Part shown: one piece after another, positions 28,196-36,659 of the stretch
Layout: each line of letters starts with the position of its first letter
Numbering within the stretch: the stretch's first letter is position 1
DNA from: Corynebacterium aurimucosum ATCC 700975
Lineage (GTDB): Bacteria > Actinomycetota > Actinomycetes > Mycobacteriales > Mycobacteriaceae
DNA length: 64,000 bases
NCBI RefSeq assembly: GCF_007672725.1
Contig: NZ_VDTC01000001.1
Span: 310,001 to 374,000, forward strand
Direction of reading: 5' to 3'
Notes under the pieces: generated by a model
Databases searched by the model: none
What the model saw: the letters and a program-made list of their open reading frames with translations, nothing else
Told to the model about the DNA's origin: nothing
Program-made: the position numbers and the translations under genes

Positions 28196-28254
28196 GCCTT
28201 TGATTCCACTCGGCCACGCACAACAATGACATGGGGCGGGCTGCCCGAAAAATG

Positions 28255-28270
28255 GTGGAGCTAGCTCCAC
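28255..28270. promoter_or_regulatory. 16-bp perfect palindrome GTGGAGCTAGCTCCAC
   Basis: It lies in the 112-bp gap between the divergent ABC exporter and two-component genes. A further half-site-like TTCCACC follows about 6 bp away, and CGGGC-T-GCCCG lies at 28237-28247. It is the best candidate for the response regulator's binding site. Confidence 0.55.
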
Positions 28271-28307
28271 TGCCCTTCCACCGGCATGGCGGATAGGGTC
28301 GAAGACT

Positions 28308-29438
28308 ATGCGAACCTTCAAAGCCTGTGCGTGGAGCCTCCTCCTCGGCATGCTGTGTATCCCAACCTTGGTGATTTCGGTGCTGATGCTGCCGTGGATC
28401 CCGTTGGTGGGTCGCGCCGCGGAACTTGTCGGCCGGTTGGGCGCGCAGTGGATGGGCGTGGAAATTCCACCCCGGCGCGCAGATCGATGGTTTGATTGGC
28501 AGCAGTTCTATCACCTCGTGTTGCAGTTATTGATTTCGACTGCATGCTTTACCGCGTGGACGGCCCTGGGTTTCACAGCGGGTGTGCTAGCGATAGCGCC
28601 ATTCGTACCTAAGGCCGAGTTCTCCGTTGGCGAGTGGTCCACCTCCAACCGACCGCTTATTTTCTTAACCTGCTGGCTGGCTGCTCTGTTGCTTGTGTTG
28701 TTACTGGTAGGTCTCAACCGCCTCTTGGTCTCAGCGTCGGTCTCGCTGACCCGACTGGCATTGAGTCCTTCGGCCGAGGAAATGGCGGCCTCGCGTGCCA
28801 CGCTTATCGATGCCTTCTCCGGCGAGCGCCGCCGCATCGAACGCGAACTGCACGATGGCCCGCAGCAGTACCTCACTGCGCTCAAGCTCAACTTGGCCGC
28901 GGCAAAACTACAAGCCCCGCCCCAGGCACAGCAGGCCTTGACTGACGCAGAACATAATGCCTCTTTGGCTCTGGCTTCATTGCGGGCGACAGTGCGTGGC
29001 ATTGCGCCGCAGGTGCTTTTCGACGACGGGCTTATCCCCGCCCTCGACGAGTTACTCGCCCATTCCGGGCTTGAGACCACACTTCGCGTAGAGGGCGCTG
29101 AGAGCTCGATAGACGAGACCACAGCACTGCTGGCCTATCATGCAGTCGCCGAGGCGCTCACAAACGCCTCTAAACACGGCGCAGCCACCGAAGCCGTGGT
29201 AACGGTCGCTTTTAGGGATATGCTGCGCCTAGAAATCGTAGATAATGGCATGGGCCCCACGGCCAAAGAGCCGGACGGTGAGAGTGCAGCTGTGGGTTCG
29301 GGCACGGGCCTCGCCGGGCTGCGTGAGCGTGCTGCTGCACTCGGCGGCACAGTAACCTTTGGTGCTGATAGCACCAATGCTACGGGTAAAGGCGGCGGCC
29401 AGCTGCTGGTCAAACTACCGCTGAAGGAGGCGGAATGA
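28308..29438 (+). CDS. Sensor histidine kinase (HisKA_3 family)
   Basis: The 376-residue membrane kinase has an N-terminal helix pair (SLLLGMLCIPTLVISVLMLPWIPLV), then helices near residues 65-95 and 110-140. The phosphoacceptor region is ERRRIERELHDGPQQYLTALKL, with His near residue 183. The HATPase domain has AVAEALTNASKHGA, EIVDNGMG and GTGLAGLRERAAALGG. It overlaps the response regulator start by 4 nt. The extracytoplasmic loops are short, which suggests intramembrane sensing, often of envelope-active compounds through the partner ABC exporter. The stimulus is unknown. Confidence 0.88.
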   Translation: MRTFKACAWSLLLGMLCIPTLVISVLMLPWIPLVGRAAELVGRLGAQWMGVEIPPRRADRWFDWQQFYHLVLQLLISTACFTAWTALGFTAGVLAIAPFVPKAEFSVGEWSTSNRPLIFLTCWLAALLLVLLLVGLNRLLVSASVSLTRLALSPSAEEMAASRATLIDAFSGERRRIERELHDGPQQYLTALKLNLAAAKLQAPPQAQQALTDAEHNASLALASLRATVRGIAPQVLFDDGLIPALDELLAHSGLETTLRVEGAESSIDETTALLAYHAVAEALTNASKHGAATEAVVTVAFRDMLRLEIVDNGMGPTAKEPDGESAAVGSGTGLAGLRERAAALGGTVTFGADSTNATGKGGGQLLVKLPLKEAE

Positions 29439-30070
29439 AGTTACTACTCGCAGAAGATTCCGCGCTCCTGCGCGCGGGTCTGGAGCAACTACTCGGTGCT
29501 CTCGGTCATAGCGTCACGGCGGTCACAGATGCCGAAGCACTGCGCGCCATCGCAGTGCAGGAAGACTTCGACCTCATTATCAGCGATGTGCGCATGCCGC
29601 CCACGATGACCGATGACGGGCTTCAAGCCGTGCACGATCTGCGGGCAGCCGACCCCACCCAACCCGTGGTGGTGCTGAGCCAATACGTAGCGGCAAGCTA
29701 TCTCGACCGCCTCCTGGAGCACGGCGGATTCGGGTACCTACTCAAGGAGCGCGTTTCTGATGTTGAAGAATTCGTGCGCACGCTTGACGATGTCGCCCGC
29801 GGCGGCACCGTGGTGGACCCAGAGGTGGTCACGGCGCTGCTTTCTGCAAGGCACACTGGTCTAGCCCGGCTCACCGCTCGCGAGCGGGAGGTACTGGGGC
29901 TTATGGCCCAAGGATTGAGCAATAAAGACATTGAAGACACGCTCGTCCTTACCTCCGGAGCAGTAAGCAAGCATGTCTCCAATGTATTTATAAAGCTCGG
30001 GTTTCGACCCGAGGACTCCAACCGGCGGGTGAAGGCCGTATTGGCATGGCTGCGCCACACCGAGCGCTAG
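29435..30070 (+). CDS. LuxR/NarL-family response regulator
   Basis: The 211-residue regulator has a receiver domain with Glu-Asp in LLLAEDSALLRAG and the phosphoacceptor Asp in DLIISDVRMPPTMTDDG near residue 52. The LuxR helix-turn-helix is LTAREREVLGLMAQGLSNKDIEDTL followed by SGAVSKHVSNVFIKLGF. It is translationally coupled to the kinase gene. Probable targets are its own promoter and the divergent ABC exporter. Confidence 0.9.
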   Translation: MKLLLAEDSALLRAGLEQLLGALGHSVTAVTDAEALRAIAVQEDFDLIISDVRMPPTMTDDGLQAVHDLRAADPTQPVVVLSQYVAASYLDRLLEHGGFGYLLKERVSDVEEFVRTLDDVARGGTVVDPEVVTALLSARHTGLARLTAREREVLGLMAQGLSNKDIEDTLVLTSGAVSKHVSNVFIKLGFRPEDSNRRVKAVLAWLRHTER

Positions 30071-30104
30071 AAAAGCGCTGAGGCCCTACAAACAAGGGCT
30101 GGAA

Positions 30105-30533
30105 TTAGACCTGTCGGTGGGAGTTCAGCACAGCCGCGCGCCACAGCTGGTACTCCTCCGGGTTGTCCTCGCGGTAGTTCTTCACCGCGCGGATGCCGTG
30201 CTCCACGGCCTCGGCGACCTCGTCGATGTTCTTGTCGTCACCGTCGGCAGCAACGAAGATAACCGGACCGCAGATGGAACGGATTGGGTCCTGCAAGAAG
30301 GCGGAATTGCCGGTCGCAGCTGCATTGCGCGCCAGGGAAGCCACCGGGTTCGGGTCGGCGCCTTCAGCCTTGGCGTTCGGGTTAAACAGCGCCGCGTAGG
30401 TCTGGCCATCATCCTGGAAGGCCACAGAGACACGATCCTCGGTGGTGCCGCCGAGGAATTGATTTGCGTGCTCGAGCTCAAACTCGATGGTGCGGCGGGA
30501 CAGATCGGGGTTAACGAGGAATCCAGTGGTCAT
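30105..30533 (-). CDS. Conserved hypothetical protein
   Basis: This 142-residue acidic soluble protein (MTTGFLVNPDLSRRTIEFELEHANQFLGG) mixes predicted strands and helices and has no signal peptide, Cys or recognisable catalytic motif. It has a good ribosome site (AAGGAG) ahead of the ATG. It is 78 bp beyond tsaD on the same strand and may be the tail of that unit or have its own promoter. Codon use and GC-rich third positions suggest a real gene. I do not recognise the family. Confidence 0.7.
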   Translation of the reverse strand: MTTGFLVNPDLSRRTIEFELEHANQFLGGTTEDRVSVAFQDDGQTYAALFNPNAKAEGADPNPVASLARNAAATGNSAFLQDPIRSICGPVIFVAADGDDKNIDEVAEAVEHGIRAVKNYREDNPEEYQLWRAAVLNSHRQV

Positions 30534-30611
30534 AGCGGTGTGAGCTCCTTATGTGCGAGCGAGGCAATTATCGGTCATCACACTACCTGCACCCTGGGGG
30601 TTGCGCATCCG

Positions 30612-31664
30612 CTAGCGCGCAGCAGCCACGAGCGGCACTTCCACCTCAAGCTGTGTATCGGTCCCGCATGCCAGGCCGGAGGGTTCTGCGCCTTCGTGGA
30701 TGAGCTGGGCGGCCACCGCCGCGATCATCACGCCATTATCGGTGCACAGCTTGAAGCGCGGCACACGCAGCTCGATGTCCGCGGATTCGCAGCGCTTCGC
30801 CGCCAGTGCGCGCAGCCGCGAATTCGCCGCCACGCCACCGCCGAGCAGCAGTACCTTGGCGCCAGTGTCCTGGCAGGCGCGCACGGCCTTGGCGGTCAGC
30901 ACATCTGCCACCGCCTCCTGGAAGGAGGCACACAGGTCCTCAACCTGGACCGTCGCGCCCTCGCGCTCGGCTTTTTCCACGTGGCGCGCTACTGCCGTTT
31001 TGAGGCCGGAAAAGGAGAAGTTGTGGCGGTTGGGCCCGCGCAGGTCCTCGGCCTTGGACAAACCACGCGGCAAATCGATGGTGGGCTCGCCTTGGGCGGC
31101 CAGCTTATCGATGACCGGCCCTCCCGGATACCCCAACCCCAACAGGCGGGAGACTTTGTCGTAGGCTTCGCCGGCGGCGTCGTCAAGCGTGGTGCCCAGT
31201 TCCTTCATGGGTTTGCCCACGGCTTCGACCTCGAGCAGCTGGGTGTGGCCGCCGGAGACGAGCAGCGCCACCGAGTGCGGAAGCTCATCGCCCTCCAGGT
31301 TGGCCACCGCGACGTGCCCGCCGAGGTGGTTGACGCCGTAGAAGGGCACGCCCCACGCGGAGGCGAAGGCCTTGGCTGCCGACGCCCCGACGAGGAGCGC
31401 GCCGGCCAGTCCCGGCCCCACGGTGGCGGCCACCGCATCTGGCTTCTCGACGCCCGCTTCCTCCAGCGCTGCCTTCATCACCTGCGGCATCGCTTCGAGG
31501 TGGGCGCGGGAGGCAATCTCCGGCACCACGCCGCCGAAGCGCGCGTGCTGCTCCATGGAGGAGGCGACGACGTCGGCGCGGATCTCCATGTGGCCGTTGT
31601 CAGACAGCTCGATGATTCCCACGCCGGTTTCGTCGCAGGAGGACTCGATGCCGAGGATTAACAT
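30612..31664 (-). CDS. tsaD: tRNA t6A threonylcarbamoyltransferase TsaD
   Basis: The 350-residue ASKHA-fold enzyme transfers the threonylcarbamoyl group to A37 of ANN-decoding tRNAs. It begins [16 protein letters not shown]. The metal-binding HxxxH is within [21 protein letters not shown], and the nucleotide site includes [10 protein letters not shown] and [14 protein letters not shown]. It overlaps rimI by 7 nt. tsaB and tsaE are in the same run of genes, so three t6A subunits are encoded together; tsaC is not in the window. Confidence 0.97.
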   Translation of the reverse strand: MLILGIESSCDETGVGIIELSDNGHMEIRADVVASSMEQHARFGGVVPEIASRAHLEAMPQVMKAALEEAGVEKPDAVAATVGPGLAGALLVGASAAKAFASAWGVPFYGVNHLGGHVAVANLEGDELPHSVALLVSGGHTQLLEVEAVGKPMKELGTTLDDAAGEAYDKVSRLLGLGYPGGPVIDKLAAQGEPTIDLPRGLSKAEDLRGPNRHNFSFSGLKTAVARHVEKAEREGATVQVEDLCASFQEAVADVLTAKAVRACQDTGAKVLLLGGGVAANSRLRALAAKRCESADIELRVPRFKLCTDNGVMIAAVAAQLIHEGAEPSGLACGTDTQLEVEVPLVAAAR

Positions 31665-32152
31665 CTCTCACTCTTTCGTGGTCGGTACATGGTGTGGGCG
31701 TCCGCGCCGGAGGGCTGGTAGTAGTTGCGGCGCAGGCCGTTGATGACAAAATCATAAGCCTCATAGAGGCGAATGGCCGGATCGTTGCCCACGCGAACCT
31801 CAAGGAAGATGGGCGCGTCGTGGGAATCTGCAAGCTCGACGATGGCATCCATCATCAGCCGCGCGATGCCCTGCCGTTGAGCCGCCGGGTCGACGCCGAT
31901 GGTGCGGATTTCGTATTCCGGCCAGGCCGCGGGCCCCATCCGCCCCACGCCGGCGTAACCGAGAACCTCTCCGCGGTCGTCGTTGTGGTCATCGCGGTTG
32001 ACGCCTGCGTCAACCGCCCAGTAGGTGGTGTGCCCCGCCGCGATTTCCTGCTCGAAGGCACGCGCCGGCCAGGGAGTTTCACCGGGGAAGAGTACCTTTT
32101 CTAGTTCGGCGCAGCGGGGTGCGTCCTCAAGCACGAGCGGACGCAGCCTCAT
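31658..32152 (-). CDS. rimI: RimI-type N-acetyltransferase
   Basis: This 164-residue GNAT protein has the core segment [25 protein letters not shown] (acetyl-CoA pyrophosphate loop QRQGIA) and the [30 protein letters not shown]-terminal motif of RimI, which acetylates ribosomal protein S18 and other N-termini. It lies between tsaB and tsaD with short overlaps, a common actinobacterial order. Confidence 0.92.
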   Translation of the reverse strand: MRLRPLVLEDAPRCAELEKVLFPGETPWPARAFEQEIAAGHTTYWAVDAGVNRDDHNDDRGEVLGYAGVGRMGPAAWPEYEIRTIGVDPAAQRQGIARLMMDAIVELADSHDAPIFLEVRVGNDPAIRLYEAYDFVINGLRRNYYQPSGADAHTMYRPRKSERC

Positions 32153-32841
32153 GGTGCCGGCGTTTCCCCGATGCCGCCGACCAAGGCGGCCGAGCGCGGC
32201 TTCGCCTTCGGCTCCACGGCATCGGGACGCCGCAGGTACAGCGGGACGAGCGGCGCGGGCTCGGCAGAAAGATCAGCGCACGCAACCAGCCCCGCCGCGC
32301 GCGGGGTAGCCCACTCGCGGGGAAGGCCAGCGATATCTTCCGGAAGCCGCGGGGCAATAGACTCGGGGAAAACCAGGCGCGTGGTCTCCGGACTCGAGAG
32401 CCCAGCGGCGCCCAGTTCCAGGGCCTCCGGCTTCGACACGTTCGGGCCGCTGAGACGCTTACCGTCGGCGTAGGTGGCCCAGTAGACCTCTTTGCGGCGG
32501 GCGTCGATAGCCACCAGCCACTCCCCCGTGCGCCCGTGCGCGATGGCATCCAATGTGCACACGCCATGCACCGGCAGGTGAAGAGCCACCCCCAGAGCGG
32601 AAGCGGTAGCCATGCCAACGCGCAGACCGGTAAACGGTCCGGGCCCCGTGCCGACGACGATGGCGGAGAGGTCGGAGTAAGCCAGGGAGGCGTCGGCAAG
32701 CAGCTCCTCGATAGTCGGGATGAGCTGCTCGTTGTGAGCGCGCGTGCCGCTAATGACGCGGTCGATGCTCTCCCCGGTGTCGGTATCAACGATGCCCGTC
32801 ACCAGGTCCGTGGTGGCGGTATCGAGTGCAAGAACCTTCAT
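32149..32841 (-). CDS. tsaB: t6A biosynthesis protein TsaB
   Basis: This 230-residue TsaD paralogue starts MKVLALDTATTDLVTGIVD and has the VVGTGPGPFTGLRVGMATA segment diagnostic of TsaB/YeaZ. It is a non-catalytic scaffold binding TsaD and TsaE. The C-terminus is shortened relative to TsaD and lacks the metal motif. It overlaps rimI by 4 nt, and its ATG overlaps the TAA of the upstream gene by one base (TAATG). Confidence 0.94.
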   Translation of the reverse strand: MKVLALDTATTDLVTGIVDTDTGESIDRVISGTRAHNEQLIPTIEELLADASLAYSDLSAIVVGTGPGPFTGLRVGMATASALGVALHLPVHGVCTLDAIAHGRTGEWLVAIDARRKEVYWATYADGKRLSGPNVSKPEALELGAAGLSSPETTRLVFPESIAPRLPEDIAGLPREWATPRAAGLVACADLSAEPAPLVPLYLRRPDAVEPKAKPRSAALVGGIGETPAP

Positions 32842-33410
32842 TAGCCTGCGAGGTGCCAGTCGGTATCGACGTAGTCGGGGTTGTTCTTACCCATCTGATC
32901 CACGTAGTCCTGGGTATCGCGAATAAACTGCAGCGGCTGGCCCTGCTGGAACGGCAGCAGCGGCGGGATGTCCTGCTTGGCTGCTTCCGGCGACTTCAGC
33001 TGCTGCAGCAGACCATCACACAGGTCCACCTGTGTGCGCGGGAGCTTCTCCGCCTTGAACTCACCGGTCTGCGAAGCCAGCAAGATGTAGTTCACGTCAT
33101 CAGGCACGGCCCCGTCGGCGAAGTCAATGTTCAGGTTTGTCGTCTCCACACCGCCCTTCTTGAGCTGATCTTCGGTGGCACCCGGGCAAACGGCGGCGAC
33201 CGCACCCCACTCCTGGCCGTACACATCCTGCGGGATAAACATGGCGAAGTCCAGGTTCTTCGGGTACGCGCTCAGAGACTGGGCAACGGTCGACGGCTCC
33301 TTCGGCTCCGCGTCTGCGGTCCGGACCATCGGCAGGACGATGAGGGCGGCAAGAAAGACGGCGAAGCCGCCGATAACGACTGTGGTGATGAATTGACCAA
33401 GCTTGTTCAT
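32841..33410 (-). CDS. Membrane-anchored secreted protein, function unknown
   Basis: The 189-residue protein has one N-terminal hydrophobic segment (LGQFITTVVIGGFAVFLAALIVLPMV) acting as signal anchor. The extracytoplasmic domain contains two cysteines (AAVCPGATEDQ, VDLCDGLLQQ) that could form a disulfide. No enzymatic motif was seen. It lies in the tsa run, overlapping tsaB by one base, so it should be co-expressed with t6A genes, though a functional tie is not evident. Family not recognised. Confidence 0.75.
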   Translation of the reverse strand: MNKLGQFITTVVIGGFAVFLAALIVLPMVRTADAEPKEPSTVAQSLSAYPKNLDFAMFIPQDVYGQEWGAVAAVCPGATEDQLKKGGVETTNLNIDFADGAVPDDVNYILLASQTGEFKAEKLPRTQVDLCDGLLQQLKSPEAAKQDIPPLLPFQQGQPLQFIRDTQDYVDQMGKNNPDYVDTDWHLAG

Positions 33411-33479
33411 AAAGGTGTTTTAGCTCCTCACGCGGGGTAGCGGGAATAAACAGTACGGGGACATCCTACGCGACAACGA

Positions 33480-35072
33480 TCAAACAATAATCAAGGCCAA
33501 GACCTGACACATGAGAATTTTGCCGATCATCGTCGTGGGATACACAGTGGCATAGCCGCGTTCTGCCAGCTGAGTACCGGTTTGCGGGTTGAGGTAGGCC
33601 ATGATCGCCGGGTTCGTGGTCATTCCGGCGGCGATGCCGATCGACTCATCAAACTTCAGCCGCAGCACCAGCATGGATACCGCGACGATGCCGATGGCAG
33701 AAACCAGAGACAGCACAATGCCCACGCCTATGTACTTCAGGGAGGTCGGATCCGACAAGGCATCGCGGAACTGGCCGCCTGCCGATGTCCCCACGCCCGC
33801 CAAGAACAAGGTCAAACCCAGCGTAGAAATCGTCTGCTTCGCGTGGAATGGAAGCTGCCAGTTAATTGGGCCCGAGCGGCCCAGCGCACCCAAGATGAGG
33901 CCGACGACGATGGGGCCGCCACCAAAACCGAAGGACAACGTGGTGCCGCCCGGCAGCGGAATCGGAATAGCACCGAAGAGCAGACCGATGAAGAGGCCTA
34001 GGGCAAAGGGCAACAAATCGACGTTGCCGAGTTTGGCTTCGGAGTCACCGAGGAAACGGCGGACGTCGTCAAGCCTGCCCGGCGCGGTGATGACGCGCAC
34101 GCGGTCCGAGTAGTGCAGGACGGTTTCCTCGTTCGGCACGACGTCGGAGTCGCCGCGGCGCACGCGCGCGATGAGGAAGCCTTGCTTGACAGTGTCTAAG
34201 TCCTTGAGCTGATAACCCGCAACACGTGGGCTGGACACGGTCAGGCGCCGGTAGACCAGGCCATCCTCCTCATGAAGGTTGATGTGGATCTCCTCACCCA
34301 ACTGGGAAATCGCGCTATCCAACGCGGGCGCTGTGCCGTTGAGCAGGAATTCCATGCCGGCACGCAGCGGGAGCTCCGGGTAGGCCAGGTCGTGCTCGTG
34401 CGGGTTGTTCACATGGCGGGTGGCGATGACGCGCTCACCGGTCACCTCTTGGAGGTCCCCCACCGTGGCGTCGAAGTCACGGGTCAGGCGCACTGCCCGC
34501 CACTCGAGCGGTTCTGCGATCATGCCCTCGGCGCGCGCGTCCTCAATGTGGTTCACGCGCAGCACCTTGGCGCCAATCGCGGCAACCAGAATGGTTCCGA
34601 TGATGCAGCCCGGGTAGGCCAGGGAATAGCCCACCACCGGGGTGCTATCGCCGCCCAAGGCTTCGACGACCGCGGCCATACCAGGCGTCGAGCTCACCGA
34701 CCCCGCCAGCGTGCCCACGCTGATCGCCGGGTCGAGATCAAACATGCGCATCGCCAGGGTGGTCAGCCCCGCCAACACGAAGAAGAAGACGATGACCACC
34801 ATGGACATCTTCCATCCACGCCGGCGGAAATCCTGGAAGAAGCTACGGCCGAAGTTCAGGCCGATGACATACACGAAGATGGCCAAACCAAATTGATACA
34901 CGAACGCCGGGACCACGATGTCCGGGTTGGCCGCGGACAATCCCAGGGCCACGAACATCGCAGCGGCGGCGCCGAGCGAAATGCCGAAGACATTGATCTT
35001 GCCGACGGCTAATCCCACCGCCATGATGAGAAAAAGCGTGAGCAGGGGCTGTTCAGCAAGGAAAGCCAGCAC
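33480..35072 (-). CDS. AspT/YidE-family membrane transporter (SucE-like)
   Basis: This 530-residue protein has two membrane halves of five to six helices. Each carries an AspT-type Gly-rich re-entrant motif (SVGTLAGSVSSTPGMAAVVEAL and GIAAGMTTNPAIMAYL). Between them are two cytosolic TrkA_C/RCK_C domains (residues ~190-360: RDFDATVGDLQEVTG and GYQLKDLDTVKQGFLIARVRRG). AspT exchanges aspartate for alanine, and the C. glutamicum relative SucE1 exports succinate. The substrate here is unproven. It starts 1 bp after the tsaE stop, so it is coupled to alr-tsaE. The neighbouring alanine racemase makes an alanine or dicarboxylate link plausible but speculative. Confidence 0.88.
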   Translation of the reverse strand: MLAFLAEQPLLTLFLIMAVGLAVGKINVFGISLGAAAAMFVALGLSAANPDIVVPAFVYQFGLAIFVYVIGLNFGRSFFQDFRRRGWKMSMVVIVFFFVLAGLTTLAMRMFDLDPAISVGTLAGSVSSTPGMAAVVEALGGDSTPVVGYSLAYPGCIIGTILVAAIGAKVLRVNHIEDARAEGMIAEPLEWRAVRLTRDFDATVGDLQEVTGERVIATRHVNNPHEHDLAYPELPLRAGMEFLLNGTAPALDSAISQLGEEIHINLHEEDGLVYRRLTVSSPRVAGYQLKDLDTVKQGFLIARVRRGDSDVVPNEETVLHYSDRVRVITAPGRLDDVRRFLGDSEAKLGNVDLLPFALGLFIGLLFGAIPIPLPGGTTLSFGFGGGPIVVGLILGALGRSGPINWQLPFHAKQTISTLGLTLFLAGVGTSAGGQFRDALSDPTSLKYIGVGIVLSLVSAIGIVAVSMLVLRLKFDESIGIAAGMTTNPAIMAYLNPQTGTQLAERGYATVYPTTMIGKILMCQVLALIIV

Positions 35073-35073
35073 G

Positions 35074-35538
35074 TTAATTCACCCATTTCCATGTGAATAC
35101 GCGGACGTCATCGTCCGAATCCCGGTTGATTGTAACGGCGAGGTACGAGTCAGATAGCCGCTCCATGAAGCCCCCGCCCCATTCGGCGACGACGACGGCG
35201 TCCTCTATTTCGGTGTCTAAGTCTAGACTGTCCAGCTCCCCCAACGGATCCTCTGAATGATCCAAGAGGCGGTAGGCATCCACGTGCACCAACGTCGGCC
35301 CGCCCACGCGCGAGGGGTGCTCGCGCGCAATGACGAAGGTCGGCGAGGTCACCCGCCCCTTCACCTGCATTCCGCGGGCAATACCCTGCGTGAAGGTGGT
35401 TTTCCCGGCGCCCAGGGGACCATCAAGAATAACCAGGTCCCCAGCCTCTAAAGCCGCGCCCAGCTCCTCGCCGAAGGCCTGAGCATCCTCCGGCGTTTCG
35501 GCCTCGCGGCGTCCTTCGTGTGGAAAATCACTGCGCAT
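35074..35538 (-). CDS. tsaE: t6A biosynthesis ATPase TsaE
   Basis: The 154-residue P-loop ATPase has Walker A GPLGAGKTTFTQGIA near residue 40, the SPTFVIAREH loop, HVDAYRL and VVVAEWGGG (Walker B-like). It drives turnover of the TsaBD complex. It overlaps the end of alr by 11 nt. Confidence 0.94.
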   Translation of the reverse strand: MRSDFPHEGRREAETPEDAQAFGEELGAALEAGDLVILDGPLGAGKTTFTQGIARGMQVKGRVTSPTFVIAREHPSRVGGPTLVHVDAYRLLDHSEDPLGELDSLDLDTEIEDAVVVAEWGGGFMERLSDSYLAVTINRDSDDDVRVFTWKWVN

Positions 35539-36637
35539 CGCTAGCTCCTTCGCGGTATGTGCGCTGGGTGCGCCCAGTGGGGCGGCACAGTACTTCGTAG
35601 TTGATGGTCCCGGCTGCCTCGGCCAGCTCGGTAGCGCTCATGCCGCCACGGCCAAAGATAACGGCTGTCTCCCCGGCGCGCACACCGTGGGGATTAGCCC
35701 CAAGGTCGACGACAATCTGGTCCATACAGACCCTGCCCACCTGCGGGTAGAGCTCGCCGCCGATCCCTACCTGCAGCGCCCCTTGAAAGGCTCGCGGCAG
35801 GCCATCGGCATAGCCCACGCTGACGGTGGCAAGCTGACGGTCGCTATCCGCGGTCCAGGTCAGACCGTAGCAGGTGGACTCCCCCGCCGAAATCGGCTTC
35901 ACCGCGACGACGGACGCTTCCCACGTCATGGCGGGCTTCAGCCCATGGTCGCGCCCGGCCACCGGTTCGAGCCCATACAGGACCAGCCCGACGCGCACCT
36001 GCTCGAAGCGCGCCGAAGGGCGGGTCAAGGCCGCGGGCGAGTTAGCCAGATGGTTCAGCGGGCACTCAAGCCCGACCTCACGGGCAAGCTCTAGGGCCTG
36101 GCGGAACTCCGTTTCCTGATGATCATTGTGCGGGTGCTCCGGCTCGTCCGCACAAGCAAAGTGGGACATGAGGCCCAGGACGGTGATGTGGGGGGCGTCG
36201 GCAAGCAGGCGGAAGGTCTCCTCCCACGCGTGCTTGTCGACGCCCGAGCGGTGCATCCCCGTCTCCACCATCACGAAGACCTCGGTGGGCGCATCAGTGG
36301 CGGCGATGAGCGCCTGCGCGTGCGCCAAAGAGGGAATGCCGATCTGGATACCAGCGGCTAGGGCCGGGGCGAGGTCCTCCGTCGGCTCCCACAGCCAGGC
36401 AGCGATGGGCAGGGTATCAATGACCTTCCGCAGCGCCACGGCCTCGGCCAGCGTGGCCACCCCGAAGGCGTCCGCCCCCGCCTTCGCCATGACCGGGGCG
36501 CAGCGCTCGATGCCGTGGCCATAGGCATCCGCCTTGACCACGCACATGAGGCGGGCCGGGGCCACCGCCTCCTTCACGCGAGCGACATTGTGAGCAATAG
36601 CGTTGAGGTCAACGGTGGTTTTCAACATGCCCACCAT
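35528..36637 (-). CDS. alr: Alanine racemase
   Basis: This 369-residue fold-type III PLP enzyme interconverts L- and D-alanine for peptidoglycan. The PLP lysine is in MCVVKADAYGHG near residue 34. The opposite catalytic Tyr lies in STCYGLTW and the conserved Asp-Gln in RVCMDQIVVDLG. The first ATG (36637) and ATG 36628 (MLKTTVDL) are both possible. It heads the minus-strand run through tsaE to tsaD. Confidence 0.95.
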   Translation of the reverse strand: MVGMLKTTVDLNAIAHNVARVKEAVAPARLMCVVKADAYGHGIERCAPVMAKAGADAFGVATLAEAVALRKVIDTLPIAAWLWEPTEDLAPALAAGIQIGIPSLAHAQALIAATDAPTEVFVMVETGMHRSGVDKHAWEETFRLLADAPHITVLGLMSHFACADEPEHPHNDHQETEFRQALELAREVGLECPLNHLANSPAALTRPSARFEQVRVGLVLYGLEPVAGRDHGLKPAMTWEASVVAVKPISAGESTCYGLTWTADSDRQLATVSVGYADGLPRAFQGALQVGIGGELYPQVGRVCMDQIVVDLGANPHGVRAGETAVIFGRGGMSATELAEAAGTINYEVLCRPTGRTQRTYREGASDAQ

Positions 36638-36659
36638 TGTGCCACTTAAGGGTGCGGCG

